Below are positions 10,840-22,775 of a stretch of DNA of 64,000 nucleotides, in pieces (positions within the stretch are counted from its first letter, which is position 1; every line of letters begins with the position of its first letter). A program made the translations under genes and the position numbers. The DNA lies in NCBI RefSeq assembly GCF_004664715.2, contig NC_051071.1, positions 29,824,161-29,888,160 of the forward strand. The letters run 5' to 3'. Origin of the DNA: Peromyscus leucopus. Taxonomy: Eukaryota; Chordata; Mammalia; Rodentia; Cricetidae. The notes under the pieces are model-generated. The model did no database searches and was not told where the DNA came from. It saw only the letters and a list, made by a program, of their open reading frames with translations.

Positions 10840-12269
10840 GGTCACTAAAAGACGCCCATCTATGCCACCAATTTATTTCCATGAAGGTCTTTATCACAAC
10901 CCCAGCTATAATTCATAGCATACATCTGTTGGAGTCATAGGATGTTAGTTTTCACATGGGTATATAAATATAATCCTCCAAATGATCAGAAGAATAAGTG
11001 GAAATAATGCTGACAAATACATTTAGCTTTTCTCTTCTGACAATGTGTTCAGAAGCCATATGAATAGTGACTTCGTTTCTTCTGAAAAAGGAAGAGCCCT
11101 CTCTTCTGTGGGGCAAATGAGCAAGAAAAGATTGTAAAGTCAACACTGAACAATAGACTTACAGTCTGCTAGAAACTTGGATGAAAATGGACAACTTGAA
11201 ACCATCTTGAGATTTGACCTTTTTTTCCTGAAATGTTGGATTTACTTCAGTAATTCTTTCTCCTGACTTCCTTCTTAACACATGATGTTGTATCTTCTCT
11301 CTTGTTATCCAGTAACTTGGCAGTCACCAAAATTAATACAAGAGTTTTCACGATAATATAATGTGGTCCTATGATCTTATCACCTGAAGCATTTTGTTCA
11401 GATCAGATACATAATAAAATTCTTATTGTTTGCCTCTTATCAAATATTTGCCTCCAGATGTAGAATTTATTGGGAGCAGAGATATAATGTAGAAAAATAT
11501 AGAAAAGAGACTATTGTATAGCCAAAAAGTAGTACCTAGATGCTGGCCATCCTACAAGTCCCATAAAATACAATGAGCACCTATTTCTTTTTTTCTGCAT
11601 GACCTTTCTATACCATCCAAACTCCAGTGAACTCATGATTCTCCTGAATCTGGTATCCAAAGACATCTGATAGAATTATTGCATACTAAAATAAGGTATT
11701 CTTGGCAATGGGTACTTTTAAATTTAGATGAGTGAAAATGAAGTAAATCTTAGTGGCAAGATTATATTTAGCTGAAATTCCAGCCAAGAATGATAATCAT
11801 AACAGTCAGGAAGAGAAAGGTGTCTTGGGATTTTACAAAACCTCCAGCCTTTTGACACAGGGGCTCTTGTGGTAAGAAATGTAAAATGTGAGTCCAATGA
11901 GTAAGAATAAGTCAGAATAATTTCTAATTTTGATAATCATAAAATTTCAGAAAAAAAAACAAGAGTTCCCATTGTTTTATAGAGATATTCACAACAGTCA
12001 TATTCCTTAAAGAAAAAAAAAATCTTACCACCTCCCAGATGTTTGCATATACAGCTTCTGGGTTGGGTGCACAAGGATTCAATTCCTAAGTGTTAAGATA
12101 ATGTTAATTAAGATAATATTACCAAAGATGCCAGAACTGTAGCCAGAAATTACACACGAGGGGCAATGCTAGAGACTCAACCAAGTACCTTGGGGTAGAG
12201 AAAAGAGCCAGCAGGAAGACTGACTGCTAAGAAGGACTCAGAGCAAAGTTAGGCCAATTAGGTCACCAT
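10840..12269. other. Gene-free stretch, unique sequence
   Basis: AT-rich unique DNA. Only short A or T runs were seen (for example near 11951 and 12013). Confidence 0.55.
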
Positions 12270-12700
12270 GCAGTTTGTGAGTTAGTAGCCACATACCTTA
12301 TTTCTGTGATAAAACACTAGACAGAAAGCAACTTAAAGAATGAGAGACTTATTTTGGCTCAACTTTGAGCATATAGTCCATCGTGGCTGGAAGGTGCAAA
12401 GATGAGAACTACTTTAGTTATAGCATCAGGTGCATGAGGCAGCTGGCCACATTGTACCTAGACATGAAACACAGAGAAAAGGAGGCTGGTGTTTATCTGG
12501 CCTTCTCCACTTTGCTATTTATACAGTATGAGACTCCAGCTCATGAGACATTGTCATCCACATTCAATCTGGTTCTCCCTTCCTCAGTTAAATATCTATG
12601 TAAACGCCCTACGGTTCAAACCAAATTCAGTCACGGTGACAATGAAGATGAACATCTCAAAGCAATCCATGTCAACTTAATACTCAAACATGTAAATTTC
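12270..12700 (-). mobile_element. Rodent LTR-like interspersed repeat, minus strand
   Basis: The plus strand begins 'tctgtgataaaacactagac' and continues through 'gagacttattttggctcaac', 'gtccatcgtggctgg', 'gaggcagctggccacattgt' to 'ccatgtcaacttaatactc'. This order is shared with the blocks at 14.35 and 29.5 kb and resembles an abundant family of rodent LTR-like repeats. Family name not certain; non-coding. Confidence 0.55.
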
Positions 12701-12929
12701 ATTCCATAACATTCTGTTCCTGGTATGATTCACAGCCATGTTGTAGTGCAAAAATGCATTTAGGTCTACTGCAAAAGTGTCCATGATCTTTAACAGTTCC
12801 AACACTGTTCAAAATTCCTAACCCAAAGTTTTTTCTGTTTTTTGTTTGTTTGATTGGTGTTTTTGCAACTCAAGATAAGTAGTTAATTACGAACCTCTGG
12901 AAAATAAAAACAAGTTATATACTTTAAAT

Positions 12930-13040
12930 ATACCTTGGCACATGGTAAACATCCCCATTTCTCCATTTTACAAAGGAGGAGTGAAGAAATGGAAAGGAAA
13001 ATCCTATCCAAAGCAGGGCAAACCCAAATGCTGTCTCTCC
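12930..13040 (-). mobile_element. MIR SINE fragment, minus strand
   Basis: 'ccccatttctccattttac' followed by 'aaaggaggag' is the reverse-orientation signature of the MIR 3' half. Decayed. Confidence 0.6.
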
Positions 13041-13400
13041 ATGTCCACCTTCTGGCACTCTTTGTAGAATCACGTGGGTTGCGACAGACTTGAGTAGTCT
13101 TGTCATTCTTGTTCTGCCACCCAAGACCTCTCTTGATCCAGCTTCACAGTGTACAGGCAGTTTTCTCCTGTGAATTCCCCAGTCTTTCTATCTCCAATAT
13201 CCTTGGATCTCCACTGATACTTATGCTTACTATCACATCTTCATGCAATGGTCTCTCAGGACTTCCTAGCAGTACAACTAAGATATTGCCCATAATGAGC
13301 ACCTTTGAGCAAGCACCCTTGCCCTCCCACCAGTTCTTACATTTGGATGAATGCGAAGCCAATACCATGTGGATGACACCTCCAATTCTACTTCCAAATA

Positions 13401-13412
13401 GAAACTCAGTAT
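13401..13412. repeat. B1 target-site duplication, left
   Basis: GAAACTCAGTAT, pairing with 13577-13588 at 11 of 12 positions. Confidence 0.85.
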
Positions 13413-13576
13413 AAGGCTGGGTGGTAGTGGCACACGCCTTTAATCCCAGCACTAGGGAGGCAGAGGCAGGCAGATCTTTGTGAGTTCAAGGCCAGCCTGG
13501 TCTACAGAGCGAGATGCAGGAAAGGCGCAAAGCTGCACAGAGAAACCCTGTCTCGATAAACCAAAAAAAGAAAAAA
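13413..13576 (+). mobile_element. B1 SINE with target-site duplication
   Basis: A full B1 (7SL-derived SINE) begins 'aaggctgggtggtagtggc', carries 'cctttaatcccagcactagg' and the B1 internal part, then 'aaaggcgcaaagctgcacag' and 'gaaaccctgtctc', with an A-rich tail. Flanks are GAAACTCAGTAT (13401-13412) and GAAACTCAATAT (13577-13588), one mismatch. The 3' half is the cricetid form as I know it. Confidence 0.95.
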
Positions 13577-13588
13577 GAAACTCAATAT
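13577..13588. repeat. B1 target-site duplication, right
   Basis: GAAACTCAATAT, directly after the B1 A-rich tail. Confidence 0.85.
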
Positions 13589-14349
13589 GGCCACTCCTAC
13601 CACAGTGCTTCTTTGCACCTTGGTGACTGACCCTGAGAAAATAATTCCTTAGAGAGTTTTTTTTTTTTTTGGGGGGGGGCGGTAGGGAATGCAAGCTCAG
13701 ATCCATCTTTCTGTTTATGGTAGATTTGCATTTTTAGAAGACTGAGCTTCTGATTGGTAGGATCTTTCCTAGAGGATACCTTTGCCCATTTTTGACCTAT
13801 GGCCCTAACACAGTGTGAAGCTTTTCCTTAATTGTGTTAGTCTCTTTAACAATTACATCTACTTTCTCTACACCTTCTTGCCTAGCCTAGTAGTTTTTAA
13901 ATCTTGTTTGCTCTGTTCTTTCTCACTGTAAATCTGGACAAAAGCAATAACTATTACACAGCCTAAATGGTACACTTTCTTGAAATTCCAACAAACAAAT
14001 TTGTCTATAACATTTTAATTCAGCCTCACTCAAGTACTCAGGACAAGAGAGTCATGTGGCTAAATTAATTGAAGACTATAACACAAATGGTCCCTGACCT
14101 GATACCTGATATAGTCCTAATTCCCTTGTGAACTATCGTAACCACTTCCTTTACTATCCACATTTCTATGGGCATTCTGATCTTTGGAATTCCCACAAGA
14201 ATGGCTAATAAATTCTTCCTACAGCATTCCAGGGCTTCTCTGGGACACTGCTTCAGATTCTTGCATATCATTCCTATGAACCAGTTATAAAGACCAAAGA
14301 ATCATAGGGTCAGGTTTATCACAGCAAAAGCCCGACTCCTTTGTATCAA

Positions 14350-14740
14350 TTCTGTGCTATCTATTTTTATACTGTGACAAAAAGCATGATAAAAGTACCT
14401 TAAGGAGAGATGGTATTATTCTGGTTTACATTTTTAAGGCATAGCCTACCATGGTGGTACTAGCTGTGACAAGTGCAGCATGAGACAGCTAGTCATATTG
14501 AATGCAAAATTAGGAATTATAGAGCAATAAACCCTGATGCACAGCTCACGTTCTTGTTTGTTTGTTTGTTTGTTTGTTTTTTTCTGTCCATTCCCAGCTA
14601 ACATTCAAAATTGATATTCCATTCTGAGTTAATTCTCTCTGGAGTCAACCTCAGAGACACAACCATGGGTGTACCACCTAAGTGATTCCAAATCCAGTAA
14701 ACAATGAAGATTGCCAGTCACAGGAGGACTGTGGTGCACC
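14350..14740 (-). mobile_element. Rodent LTR-like interspersed repeat, minus strand
   Basis: Same order of landmarks as at 12.3 kb: 'atactgtgacaaaaagcatg', 'agcctaccatggtgg', 'tgagacagctagtcata', then a GTTT array (about 14551-14582) at the position where related copies have a T-rich run, and a decayed right end. Very diverged. Confidence 0.5.
14551..14582. repeat. (GTTT)n microsatellite
   Basis: Six GTTT units followed by T7, within a decayed LTR-like repeat. Confidence 0.9.
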
Positions 14741-16214
14741 CCATGAGGGACTGACTCATGGAAAACCACATAGTAGACATATGAAAACATAGATAGTCAT
14801 AGCTCCCCTGAGTTTCATGGGTAACATTGCTAGGGTACAAACTACTGTAACTATGACCTCCCAGAAACTAAGTGATCCCAACAAGCACAGAGAAGAGTTG
14901 TAGTTCTATAAATGAATAAAGCTTGGCAATGCTGTAGGGCCTCCCAGAGTTATAGGCCATAGTGTTCAGTCTGAGTACACTGAGACTCTTCCCATCTTTA
15001 TACATCATTGCTAATGAGATTTAGTAGAGTGTTTCACTAGCAAGGTGATTTTGTACAAGTGTATATTATACAATATTTAAATAAATTTCTATTTATACAG
15101 CTGGGTGAGTCACCACTAATATATACTGAGTAGAGAACAGAGGTGTAAATGAACACTCCACAGCATTCTTTACCTCCATAACAATAGCATGTCTACTTCA
15201 AAACACCATTAACTCTGATGGTTGCTGGTTGCAAATTCTAGACTATCCTAATATTTCTGAGGTTCTCCAATGACAACAGTACAGAAACTCACTTGACACT
15301 GGGAAAACATCACCCTCCCTGAGCTTGCAGTATGACCAAGGTCCAACACTCATTTGTATTCTACTCACCAAGAGCAACAGCACTGCACAAGAGAGGAAAT
15401 GGAGCCACCAATAGAGGGAGAACTACCGGACGATTCATTTTAGGTGTGACTTAACACAAATCTGTTCATTTCAAAGCCCACGGCTGATACTAGCTCCCCC
15501 TTTCTTGTTTCAAAACGGAAATCATTTTCATTGATTGCCTATAAATTATAACAAGGCACAAAAATGTCAGGGTCCTCATGACTGGTTTTATATGTCAATA
15601 ACTTTTGTCCAATCTAAGTCGCATTTTAATAAATATAGACATCATGATATTGAAGTGGTTATTTAATCATTAAGGCCTTTTAAACACTGAAAGATTATAA
15701 GTTATTTCAACAGGGAAAATAGGATTATGAGTTATTTTCATTGCTAATTGATTTTCTGAACTTTCTGGTTGCTTTTACAATAACAATATTTTAAAAACTA
15801 TAAAATTGCCAAATGCAAATATTTTAATGTGGTGTAAAATTAGAGATAGGGCAAATTAAATACATGGGAGAAATGGATTTACTGGTTTTGTATTATATGG
15901 ATTTTTGGTTGTGAAATTTAAAATTTACTTCCACTGAGTGTTATATTCACTTCTATCTGTGACATAATCAGGGGGAGGGGTGTACAGTTCTGTGAGATTA
16001 CAAATAAGCTCATAAAATGTTATTTTCCAAACTGATCCAATTGTCTGGAGTGCCTTCATCTCACAGCTTCTTCAGAGTTCTCTGCAACCCCCTGGACTAT
16101 TTTTATTCCATCATTTTGAAAAATAATCCTGTCATTATTGAGTACAATATCCTTCAAACCCCTGGCTGTACAATCCCATGCTTGAATTTCTCTTTTTTGG
16201 GCAAGTGTAAACTT
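14741..16214. other. Gene-free stretch, unique AT-rich sequence
   Basis: No repeat or coding signature recognised. Base composition is strongly AT-rich from 15500 to 16010. Confidence 0.5.
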
Positions 16215-16368
16215 TTCTCAATGTGGGATGCTATTCTGTAGCCCAGGTTGACCTAGATCTCACTCTATAGCCCTGTGTAGCCCATGCTAGCTTAAAATTC
16301 CTACCAACTCTTATGTCTCAGTTTCTGAGTGCTGTGGTTATAGGCACACACCATCATTCCTGACTTTA
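16215..16368 (-). mobile_element. Old B1-type SINE, minus strand
   Basis: Reverse-orientation B1 features: 'tctgtagcccaggttgacct', 'gatctcactctatag', 'gagtgctgtggttataggc', 'acacaccatcattcctgac'. Heavily diverged from the young B1 copies, with an additional repeated central piece; probably an early B1 type. Confidence 0.7.
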
Positions 16369-16696
16369 TAACTTGAATTCCTACACAATATTTTCCCTCT
16401 ATTATTACATGGTTCAAAGTCCACATTTTATGCTTATTCAAGGATGAATTCCCTATTACCTGGTGCCCCAGCTTGCATGTGGTATAAAGCAACAGGCACA
16501 CAGTTGCTTTGTATAATTCCAGCCTTAGGGCCAAGGTAGTAACAGATTGCCCTCTTCTAGAGTTTTAGGAGTTGCACATTCCAAAGACTGTCTGTACTTA
16601 GTGGGCATATTTGTGTTTAGGGTTGGTGACCACTGTTTTTAATTTACCTGATGATTTTCCCACAGTATAGATTGCTTTTGTTGTTGTTTTTTGTTT

Positions 16697-16760
16697 GTGT
16701 GTGTGTGTGCACATGCATGCGTGTGAGTGTGTGTGAGTGTGTGTGTGTGTGTGTGTGTGT
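16697..16760. repeat. (GT)n imperfect microsatellite
   Basis: GT-rich array with interruptions (gcacatgcatgc, gagt) and a pure GT run at the right end. Confidence 0.95.
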
Positions 16761-16799
16761 TTGAATAATTCTTTATACATCTCAAGATCAAAAGTCATT

Positions 16800-18084
16800 C
16801 ATAAAAGCCCTTCCTGTGCATACATTTATGAGGTGTACTCACAAAATGTTCAGGAACATTAAAAATCCCTGACATGAAAAATGTGTTGTATCACAAGGTT
16901 TAAAGATGTATCGAGGAAATAAATATGTAGCTCTGCTCTTAAGAGCAACTGTAGGCAACTGGCTAGCCTGCTGCTGCACTGAGCTTAAGGTTGTCTGCAA
17001 CAGGTGGTGGTAAGAGCCATCAGAACAGTGAATCATTCTTGCCATCTACAGGCCATAAGCTGTACTGCTAAGAAAAGCCTGTAGCCTGCTAATCAGAGGA
17101 AGTTGGGTCATACACACACATTCCTACTCAGTGCAAGAAACTACGCAAAAAACTGAAATTGTTTCACATTTCTACTGCCTTTACCCAGTCTTATCTAAAC
17201 TCCTGTTTCATTGAAACTAAAATGGTAAGATTTTGTGTCTTTCATTTTTATTTTTTATTCTTGGATCTTGCCTTTTTCCTTTTGTAGTTATGTCAATATA
17301 TGTCTATCTACCCCAGGAATAAGTTATTTTCCACAGTTCTCAGGCTCTATATTATTTATTTCTATGTGTTTTCTTGAACAGAAGTTTGTCTGATATGGGC
17401 TAGGGAGTCCATAAGGATTCATGCATGAATAATTCAGATAATTACTAAACAAATGTATAAGCAAATGAAGTGACAAAATAATCATGTCTTAGTTTATTAT
17501 TCAAAATTATTTGCAAATGTCTGCATTAAAAATGATGTAAACATGTATAGTATGTTAATTTACTTACTTATATGTGAAAGTGTACGTATGTACAGTTTTA
17601 CATATACAGAGAGTACATATATGTGTATGTTTAAATAATCTGTGATGTTAATACTCAGGTGTTTTGCAACTTGTATAATACTTGATGATGGTCGATATTT
17701 TTTTAAATCCTTAAATCCATATATTTAGAACCTTGTAAATTCACATTTAAAGTCTCATTCTCACATGTTATCAGACAAAATATTCTGCAAGAGTCATTCT
17801 GTCTATAAAGTGAAAAATGCACCAAGGCCAAAGTTATTGCTTTATATTTACTTTGTCCTTTCTGTGATTGACTGCGGAGATCTTGTCAGATGAAATATAA
17901 ACCAAGGAAACAATGTTTACATAGCTTTTTTTGGAGAAAAAATAGAAAATTAAGATAATAGTGTTTCTTTTAATAGAATAGATGTCTCTTATCAATTATC
18001 CTTCCATTAACTCAGTTTTGAGACAGTTTTTCAGTTTCTCAGCCTAATTATACTTAAAAAGAAGGATCTATTTTTCATTTTGCA
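16800..18084. other. Gene-free stretch, unique AT-rich sequence
   Basis: Unique DNA with alternating A/T runs. No convincing open frame or repeat. Confidence 0.5.
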
Positions 18085-18215
18085 GCAAGTCCTTGGTACC
18101 AGTTACTGTGCACTATGTACCATGCTTGGCATTTCCATGAGTTATCGTACTTAAACTAAGACATTTATTGATATGCCCATCTCGTGTACCATTTAACTGA
18201 GTCCTGGAGAGATGA
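18085..18215 (-). mobile_element. Probable MIR SINE, minus strand
   Basis: 'gttactgtgcactatgtacc' followed by 'gcttggcatttccatg' and 'cgtacttaaactaa' resembles the reverse orientation of a MIR. Weak. Confidence 0.4.
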
Positions 18216-18639
18216 TTTTGCACTGTAAACTTTTAGGAGATACAGTGCTGCACCAGAATTGGCTCACACTGGGAAGAGACAATATCACATTCAGTGATAT
18301 CACCTTGACAGATTTTAGTCATCCAGGGTGGGAATATTTACAACACATAAATAAGAAATCATCTGCCCACACCAGCCTACATCACTCTTAAAGAAAACTG
18401 ACTCTCCCTCTCCTAGGAATTTTCAGATGCCAATAGCTCATCCACTAGGAGTAAGACGAGCAGGCCCTTCCACACTTCATCTTGGAACTTGGTCTGGCCT
18501 GATCTTACACAGGTGTCATGACACTTTTTTAAAAATTACTGTATTCCAATAAATTCACAAATAGCAATATCACAAAGCTAGTTCAAAAAAGCCACTCAAA
18601 AGAAGGTATATTCTTTTTTGTTAGGATGGAATGTTCTGT

Positions 18640-19654
18640 GCTGGCATAACTGGATATCAAAGTATAGAAGGCTGCAAATAGATCCATATCTGTCACCATG
18701 CACAAAACTTAAGTCCAAGTGGATCAAGGACCTCAACGTAAATCCAGCTACTCTGAACCTGCTAGAAGAAAAAGTAGGAAGTAGTCTTGAACACATTGGC
18801 ATAGGAGATCACTTCCTAAATATAACACCAGTAGCACAGACACTGAGAGAAACAATCAATCAATGGGACCTCTTGAAACTGAGAGCTTTTGTAGAGCAAA
18901 GGATATGGTCAACAAGGCAAAGCAACAGCCTACAGAATGGGAAAAGGTCTTCACCAATCCCACATCTGACAGAGGACTGATATCCAGAATATATAAGGAA
19001 CTCAAGAAATTAGACATCAAAATGACCAACAGTCCAGTTAAGAAATGGGCTATAGAACTAAACAGAGAATTCTCAACAGAGGAAACCCAAATGGCTGAAA
19101 GACATTTAAGGAATTGCTCAACATCCCTAATCATCAGGGAAATGCAAATCAAAACAACTCTGAGATACCACCTTACGCCTGTCAGAATGGCTAAGATAAA
19201 AAACACTGAAGACACTTTATGCTGGAGAGAATGTGGAACTAGGGGAACTCTCTTCCACTGCTGGTGGGAATGCAAGCTTGTACAACCACTTTGGAAATCA
19301 ATATGGCACTTTCTTAGAAAATTGGGAATCAATCTCCCCCAAGATCCAGCTATACCAATCTTGGGCATATACCCAAGAAATGCTCAATCATACCACAAGA
19401 GCACTTGCTCAGCTATGTTCATATCGGCATTGTTTGTAATAACCAGAACCTGGAAACAACCTAGATGCCCTTCAACTGAAGAATGGATAAATAAATTGTG
19501 GTACATATACACAATGGAATACTACTCAGCAGAGAAAAGCAATGGCATCATGAGGCTTGCAGGCAAATGGATGGATCTAGAAAAAAATCATCCTGAGTTA
19601 ACCAGGACTCAGAAAGACAAATATGGTATGTACTCACTCATAGGAGGATACTAG
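18640..19654 (+). pseudogene. L1 ORF2 C-terminal region, one frameshift
   Basis: Translation from about 18640 reads [19 protein letters not shown]..., the post-RT part of ORF2. The frame changes at 18887-18890: the expected ...LKLRAF(C)RAKD... is kept only if one T is restored in the TTTT run, so this is a 1-bp deletion. From 18863 a 263-residue open frame then runs to the native stop at 19654 and includes the cysteine-rich segment CWREC...HCWWEC near residues 123-137, and the ending DKYGMYSLIGGY. The cysteine motif is known in L1 as the C-terminal zinc-knuckle-like domain. No RT or endonuclease is present, so the copy cannot mobilise itself. Confidence 0.9.
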
Positions 19655-20630
19655 ATTTGGAACAAGGATGACTGGACTGCTACTCACATCACCAGGGAGG
19701 CTATCTGGAAAACAGGACCCTGAGAAAGACACGAGGATTGCCCAATGACAGAGAAATGGCTGAGATCTACATGAACAACCTGGACATGAGTGGGGGTAAT
19801 GAAGGGCGAGGGTCGAGGGAAAGAGAGCCTGTGGGAGCGGGAGATTCCACTTGGATCAAAAACAGAGAGGGAGAACAAGGAATAGGAGACCATGGTAAAT
19901 GAAGACCACATGATAACAGGAAGAAGCAAAGTGCTAGAGAGGCCCACAGAAATCCACAAACATACCCCCACAATAGACTGCTGGCAATGGTCGAGAGACA
20001 GCCCGAACTGACCTACTCTGGTGATGGGATGGCCAAACACCCTAAGTGTCATGCTAGAAACCCCATGCAGCAACTGAGGGATCTGGATGCAAAGATCCAT
20101 GGCTAGGCCCCGGATGGAGTTCCGGGAGTCCAATTAGTGAGAAAAAGGAGTTTATATAAGCGAGAATTGTTGAGACCAATGTTGGATAAAACACAGCAAC
20201 AAATAGCCAAATGAATGGAAACACATGAACTATGAAGCAAAGGCTGAGGAGCCCCCAACTAACTGTATCAGGCCCTCTGAATGGATGAGACAGTTAATTG
20301 GCTTGATCTGTTTGGGAGGCATCCAGGCAGTGGGACCGGGTCCTGTGCTCATTGCATGAGTTGGCTGTTTGAAACCTGGGGCTTATGCAGGGTTGCTTGG
20401 CTCGGCCTGGGAGGAGGGGACTGGACCTGCCTGGACTGAGTCTACCAGGTTGATCTCAGTTCTTGGGGGAGGCTTTGCCCTGAAGGAGGTGGGAATGGGG
20501 GATAGGCTGGGGATAAGGTGAGGGAGGCGGGAAGGGGAGAAAAAGGGAATCCGTGACTGATATGTAGAACTGAATTGTATTGTAAAATAAAATAAAATAA
20601 ATCTTTTAATAAAGGAGTAAAAAAAAAAAA
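19655..20630 (+). other. L1 3' UTR
   Basis: Non-coding tail of the same L1. It contains 'gctgaggagcccccaactaa', 'ggcagtgggaccgggtcc', 'gactggacctgcctggact' and a G-rich purine segment (about 20462-20550) before the AATAAA-rich end. The same order recurs at 50.15-50.5 kb (+), 24.53-24.73 kb, 8.2 kb (-) and 31.8-32.7 kb (-), so all belong to one recent L1 lineage. A long antisense open frame here (19684-20133, minus) has no support. Confidence 0.9.
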
Positions 20631-20659
20631 CTACAGGGAGAAATCCTGTCTTAAAAAAT

Positions 20660-20703
<44 letters not shown>
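20631..20703 (+). mobile_element. B1 3' fragment with long poly(A)
   Basis: 'ctacagggagaaatcctgtc' followed by a 43-A tail (20661-20703) is the 3' end of a B1. The B1 body is missing because the L1 A-tail directly abuts it. Confidence 0.7.
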
Positions 20704-20705
<2 letters not shown>

Positions 20706-20706
<1 letters not shown>

Positions 20707-20981
20707 AGTTCTTTCTCCACATTCTCTCTGGTATTTGTTGTCAGAATTCATGATGATTGCTCTTCTTACTAGGGTGAAGTGATGCCTCAAAATAGTTTTA
20801 ATTTGCATTTCCCTCATGAATAGGAATGTTGAACACTTAAGAAATAGTTACTATTCATTTGTGTGTCTTCTTTTGAGAAGTGTCTATTCTATTAACTCAT
20901 TTGCTGACTGGCAGTTTTATTTCCTTGCTGCTTAATTTCTGCAGTCTTTAATAAATCCTGGATGCTCACGCACTATCCAAT
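20706..20981 (-). mobile_element. Old L1 ORF2 fragment, minus strand
   Basis: On the plus strand 'ctccacattctctctggtat', 'ttttaatttgcatttccctc', 'gaatgttgaacacttaag' and 'cttcttttgagaagtgtct' match the antisense of the ORF2 C-terminal region, compare 33.15-33.32 kb. Much more diverged than the L1 at 31.8 kb, so ancient. Confidence 0.8.
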
Positions 20982-21114
20982 GGTTTCTCTGTGTAGCTTT
21001 GCGCCTTTCCTGGAACTCACTTGGTAGCCCAGGCAAGCCTTGAACTCACAGAGATCCGCCTGGCTCTGCCTCCTGAGTGCTGGGATTAAAGGCGTGCGCC
21101 ACCAACGCCCGGCT
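20982..21114 (-). mobile_element. B1 SINE, minus strand
   Basis: Reverse-orientation B1: 'ggtttctctgtgtagctttg', 'cgcctttcctggaactcac', 'gagtgctgggattaaaggcg', ending 'accaacgcccggct'. The A-tail (T-run on this strand) is missing at 20981, so it is truncated at its 3' end; a T-run lies instead beyond its head at 21122-21136. Confidence 0.93.
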
Positions 21115-22477
21115 GATAAAGGTTTTTTTTTTTTTTCCTTTTTTTCTGTTTAATATAAGGATAGGTCAGGTAAGGGTTTTAGATAGAGCCAAGAAACAAC
21201 TAAGCATAACCCCCTCCCCCAACACCCTGCATGCCGAAAGAAAGCTGAATCTGGAAAGAGTCCCTGCTCCCTGTCCCTACTCTAACTCCTGTGATTTATT
21301 TCCAAGCATTACATCCCCACTTTCTCCTAAAAACTTTCAGCGACCTTCCTTTCTGCTCCTTCCCTTATTAATTTCTTCAACAATTGTCTGAGTTTAGAGT
21401 GTGCACCACACACTACTCCAGCATCTCAAGAAGCAGCCATGAGGTCAGGAAGGAACACTGCCCTCAGTAGCATCCAAACTAGTGTGAGGAGAAAGGATGG
21501 AAGTAGCAGAGATGATAGCCTGGGAGTGAACCAGAGAGGGGGCTTGGTTAGTGTATGATATAAACAAGTTTAAGTTCCGTGTGCCTCAGTTTTCTGTCTT
21601 ACAATGTAGGGGAATTATATCAGCCCATACCTCTTAAATTTTTCATGAAAATTGTTTTTGCAATGTTAAAAAATATTTAGTACTTAATACTCAGTACACA
21701 TTAGCCACTACTTTAAAAGAAACAAGCTTAATTGCAACTTGCAATTAGACCTATGAAGAAAACATGCAGTATAATAGGATTGAAATTAAGTTGGACCATT
21801 TTAGATAAGATAATCAATAACATGCTCCTGGAGGAATTAATTAGAATATGGGATGGGGTCCCTCTCGACATAGCTAAAGGAGACATTTCTAGCAAAAAGA
21901 AGTGAAACTGGGCCCTACAAGAAAAACTACTCACATCCCAGGGAAAGGAGGAAGTTGAGTGCCTGGAGCACAGACATGGTGGCAGCTGGAGTGCAGGGGT
22001 GGGGTGAACCAATGAATGCAGGGTGCACAGAGTTCCTCTGGAGTGTCTACTTTATTATAAACGCAAAGGGAAACTTGGGTCTCTCCCTTATATCATTTGT
22101 GTCTCATTCTCATATAAGAATCAATCTTTTCACCTCCCCTGTCCCCAAGACATCAGGTGAAAGATGTGAGAATTTTCTCAGTTTGAGAGCCTTACTATTG
22201 TTGATTTGGTGAGAACATTAAAAGATAATGAAATTACTTAGGAACAAGAATTTTCAAAATACTTCAGGCCTTTTTTGTTCAGAATCTTTGTCTTTCATTC
22301 CTGAATACTTGGTTTTACTTAGAACACACAAACCCATTGATGGTTTCTATAGAAACATACATTAATGAACTTTCTATAGAAAGTTTCCAAAGCTATCACC
22401 ACATCCCAGCAGTTTTTTTCATTCGAGAATGATAAATTGTTCTGGGAAAAATGAAATGCTACTGCTCTGCAAAGCAA
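21115..22477. other. Gene-free stretch with one MIR
   Basis: Mostly unique sequence. A MIR fragment is listed separately at 21565-21700. Short open frames have no recognised domain. Confidence 0.5.
21565..21700 (+). mobile_element. MIR SINE fragment
   Basis: 'gtgcctcagttttctgtctt', 'acaatgtaggggaattatat' and the following AT-rich tail match the MIR 3' half. Confidence 0.6.
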
Positions 22478-22724
22478 CACAACCATAAAATGATCCCAAG
22501 TGACAGTGTGCTTTATCCCTATATCAGTGCTTTGTTCCATCATCACCAGAGAAGCTTCCTCTTGCAGTAGATGGGAGCCAATGCAGGGACCCATAACTGG
22601 ACAATGTGCAGAGAGTGGAAGATTTTGAGATACTCATTTCTAGATGGTATATCTCCATCAAACCCCTTCCCTCAGGGCCCAGGAAGCTATATAGAAGAAG
22701 TGAAGAGATGGAAGAAGCCAGGGT

Positions 22725-22775
22725 GAGGGGGTAGGGGGGTGGGGGGGTGGGGGGGTGGGGGAGTGGGGATGGAGA
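22725..22775 (+). repeat. G-rich tract (GGGGGGT repeats)
   Basis: Repeats of five to seven G separated by T, with at least four G-runs in 45 bp. This satisfies the usual sequence rule for a G-quadruplex (four runs of three or more G with short loops). It lies inside an L1 3' UTR, where guanine tracts are known. Confidence 0.85.

Larger units (their letters stand above)
18601..20630 (+). mobile_element. Young 5'-truncated L1 with 5' inversion (twin priming)
   Basis: The element ends in an L1 3' UTR, AATAAA signals and an A-tail (to 20630). The main body starts at 'gctggcataactgg' (about 18640), in the post-RT part of ORF2. The preceding 18602-18639 ('gaaggtatattc' to 'ggatggaatgttctgt') is not the adjacent ORF2 sequence. 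It matches in the opposite sense the endonuclease-coding region, as seen on the plus strand at 36008-36046 within the minus-strand full-length copy. About 2.3 kb of ORF2 between the two parts is missing. This is the classical twin-priming scar. No clear target-site duplication was found; a B1 tail follows immediately. Confidence 0.9.

Noticed and set aside
19684..20133. 149-residue minus-strand frame
   Set aside because: Antisense to an L1 3' UTR; no homology or splice context.
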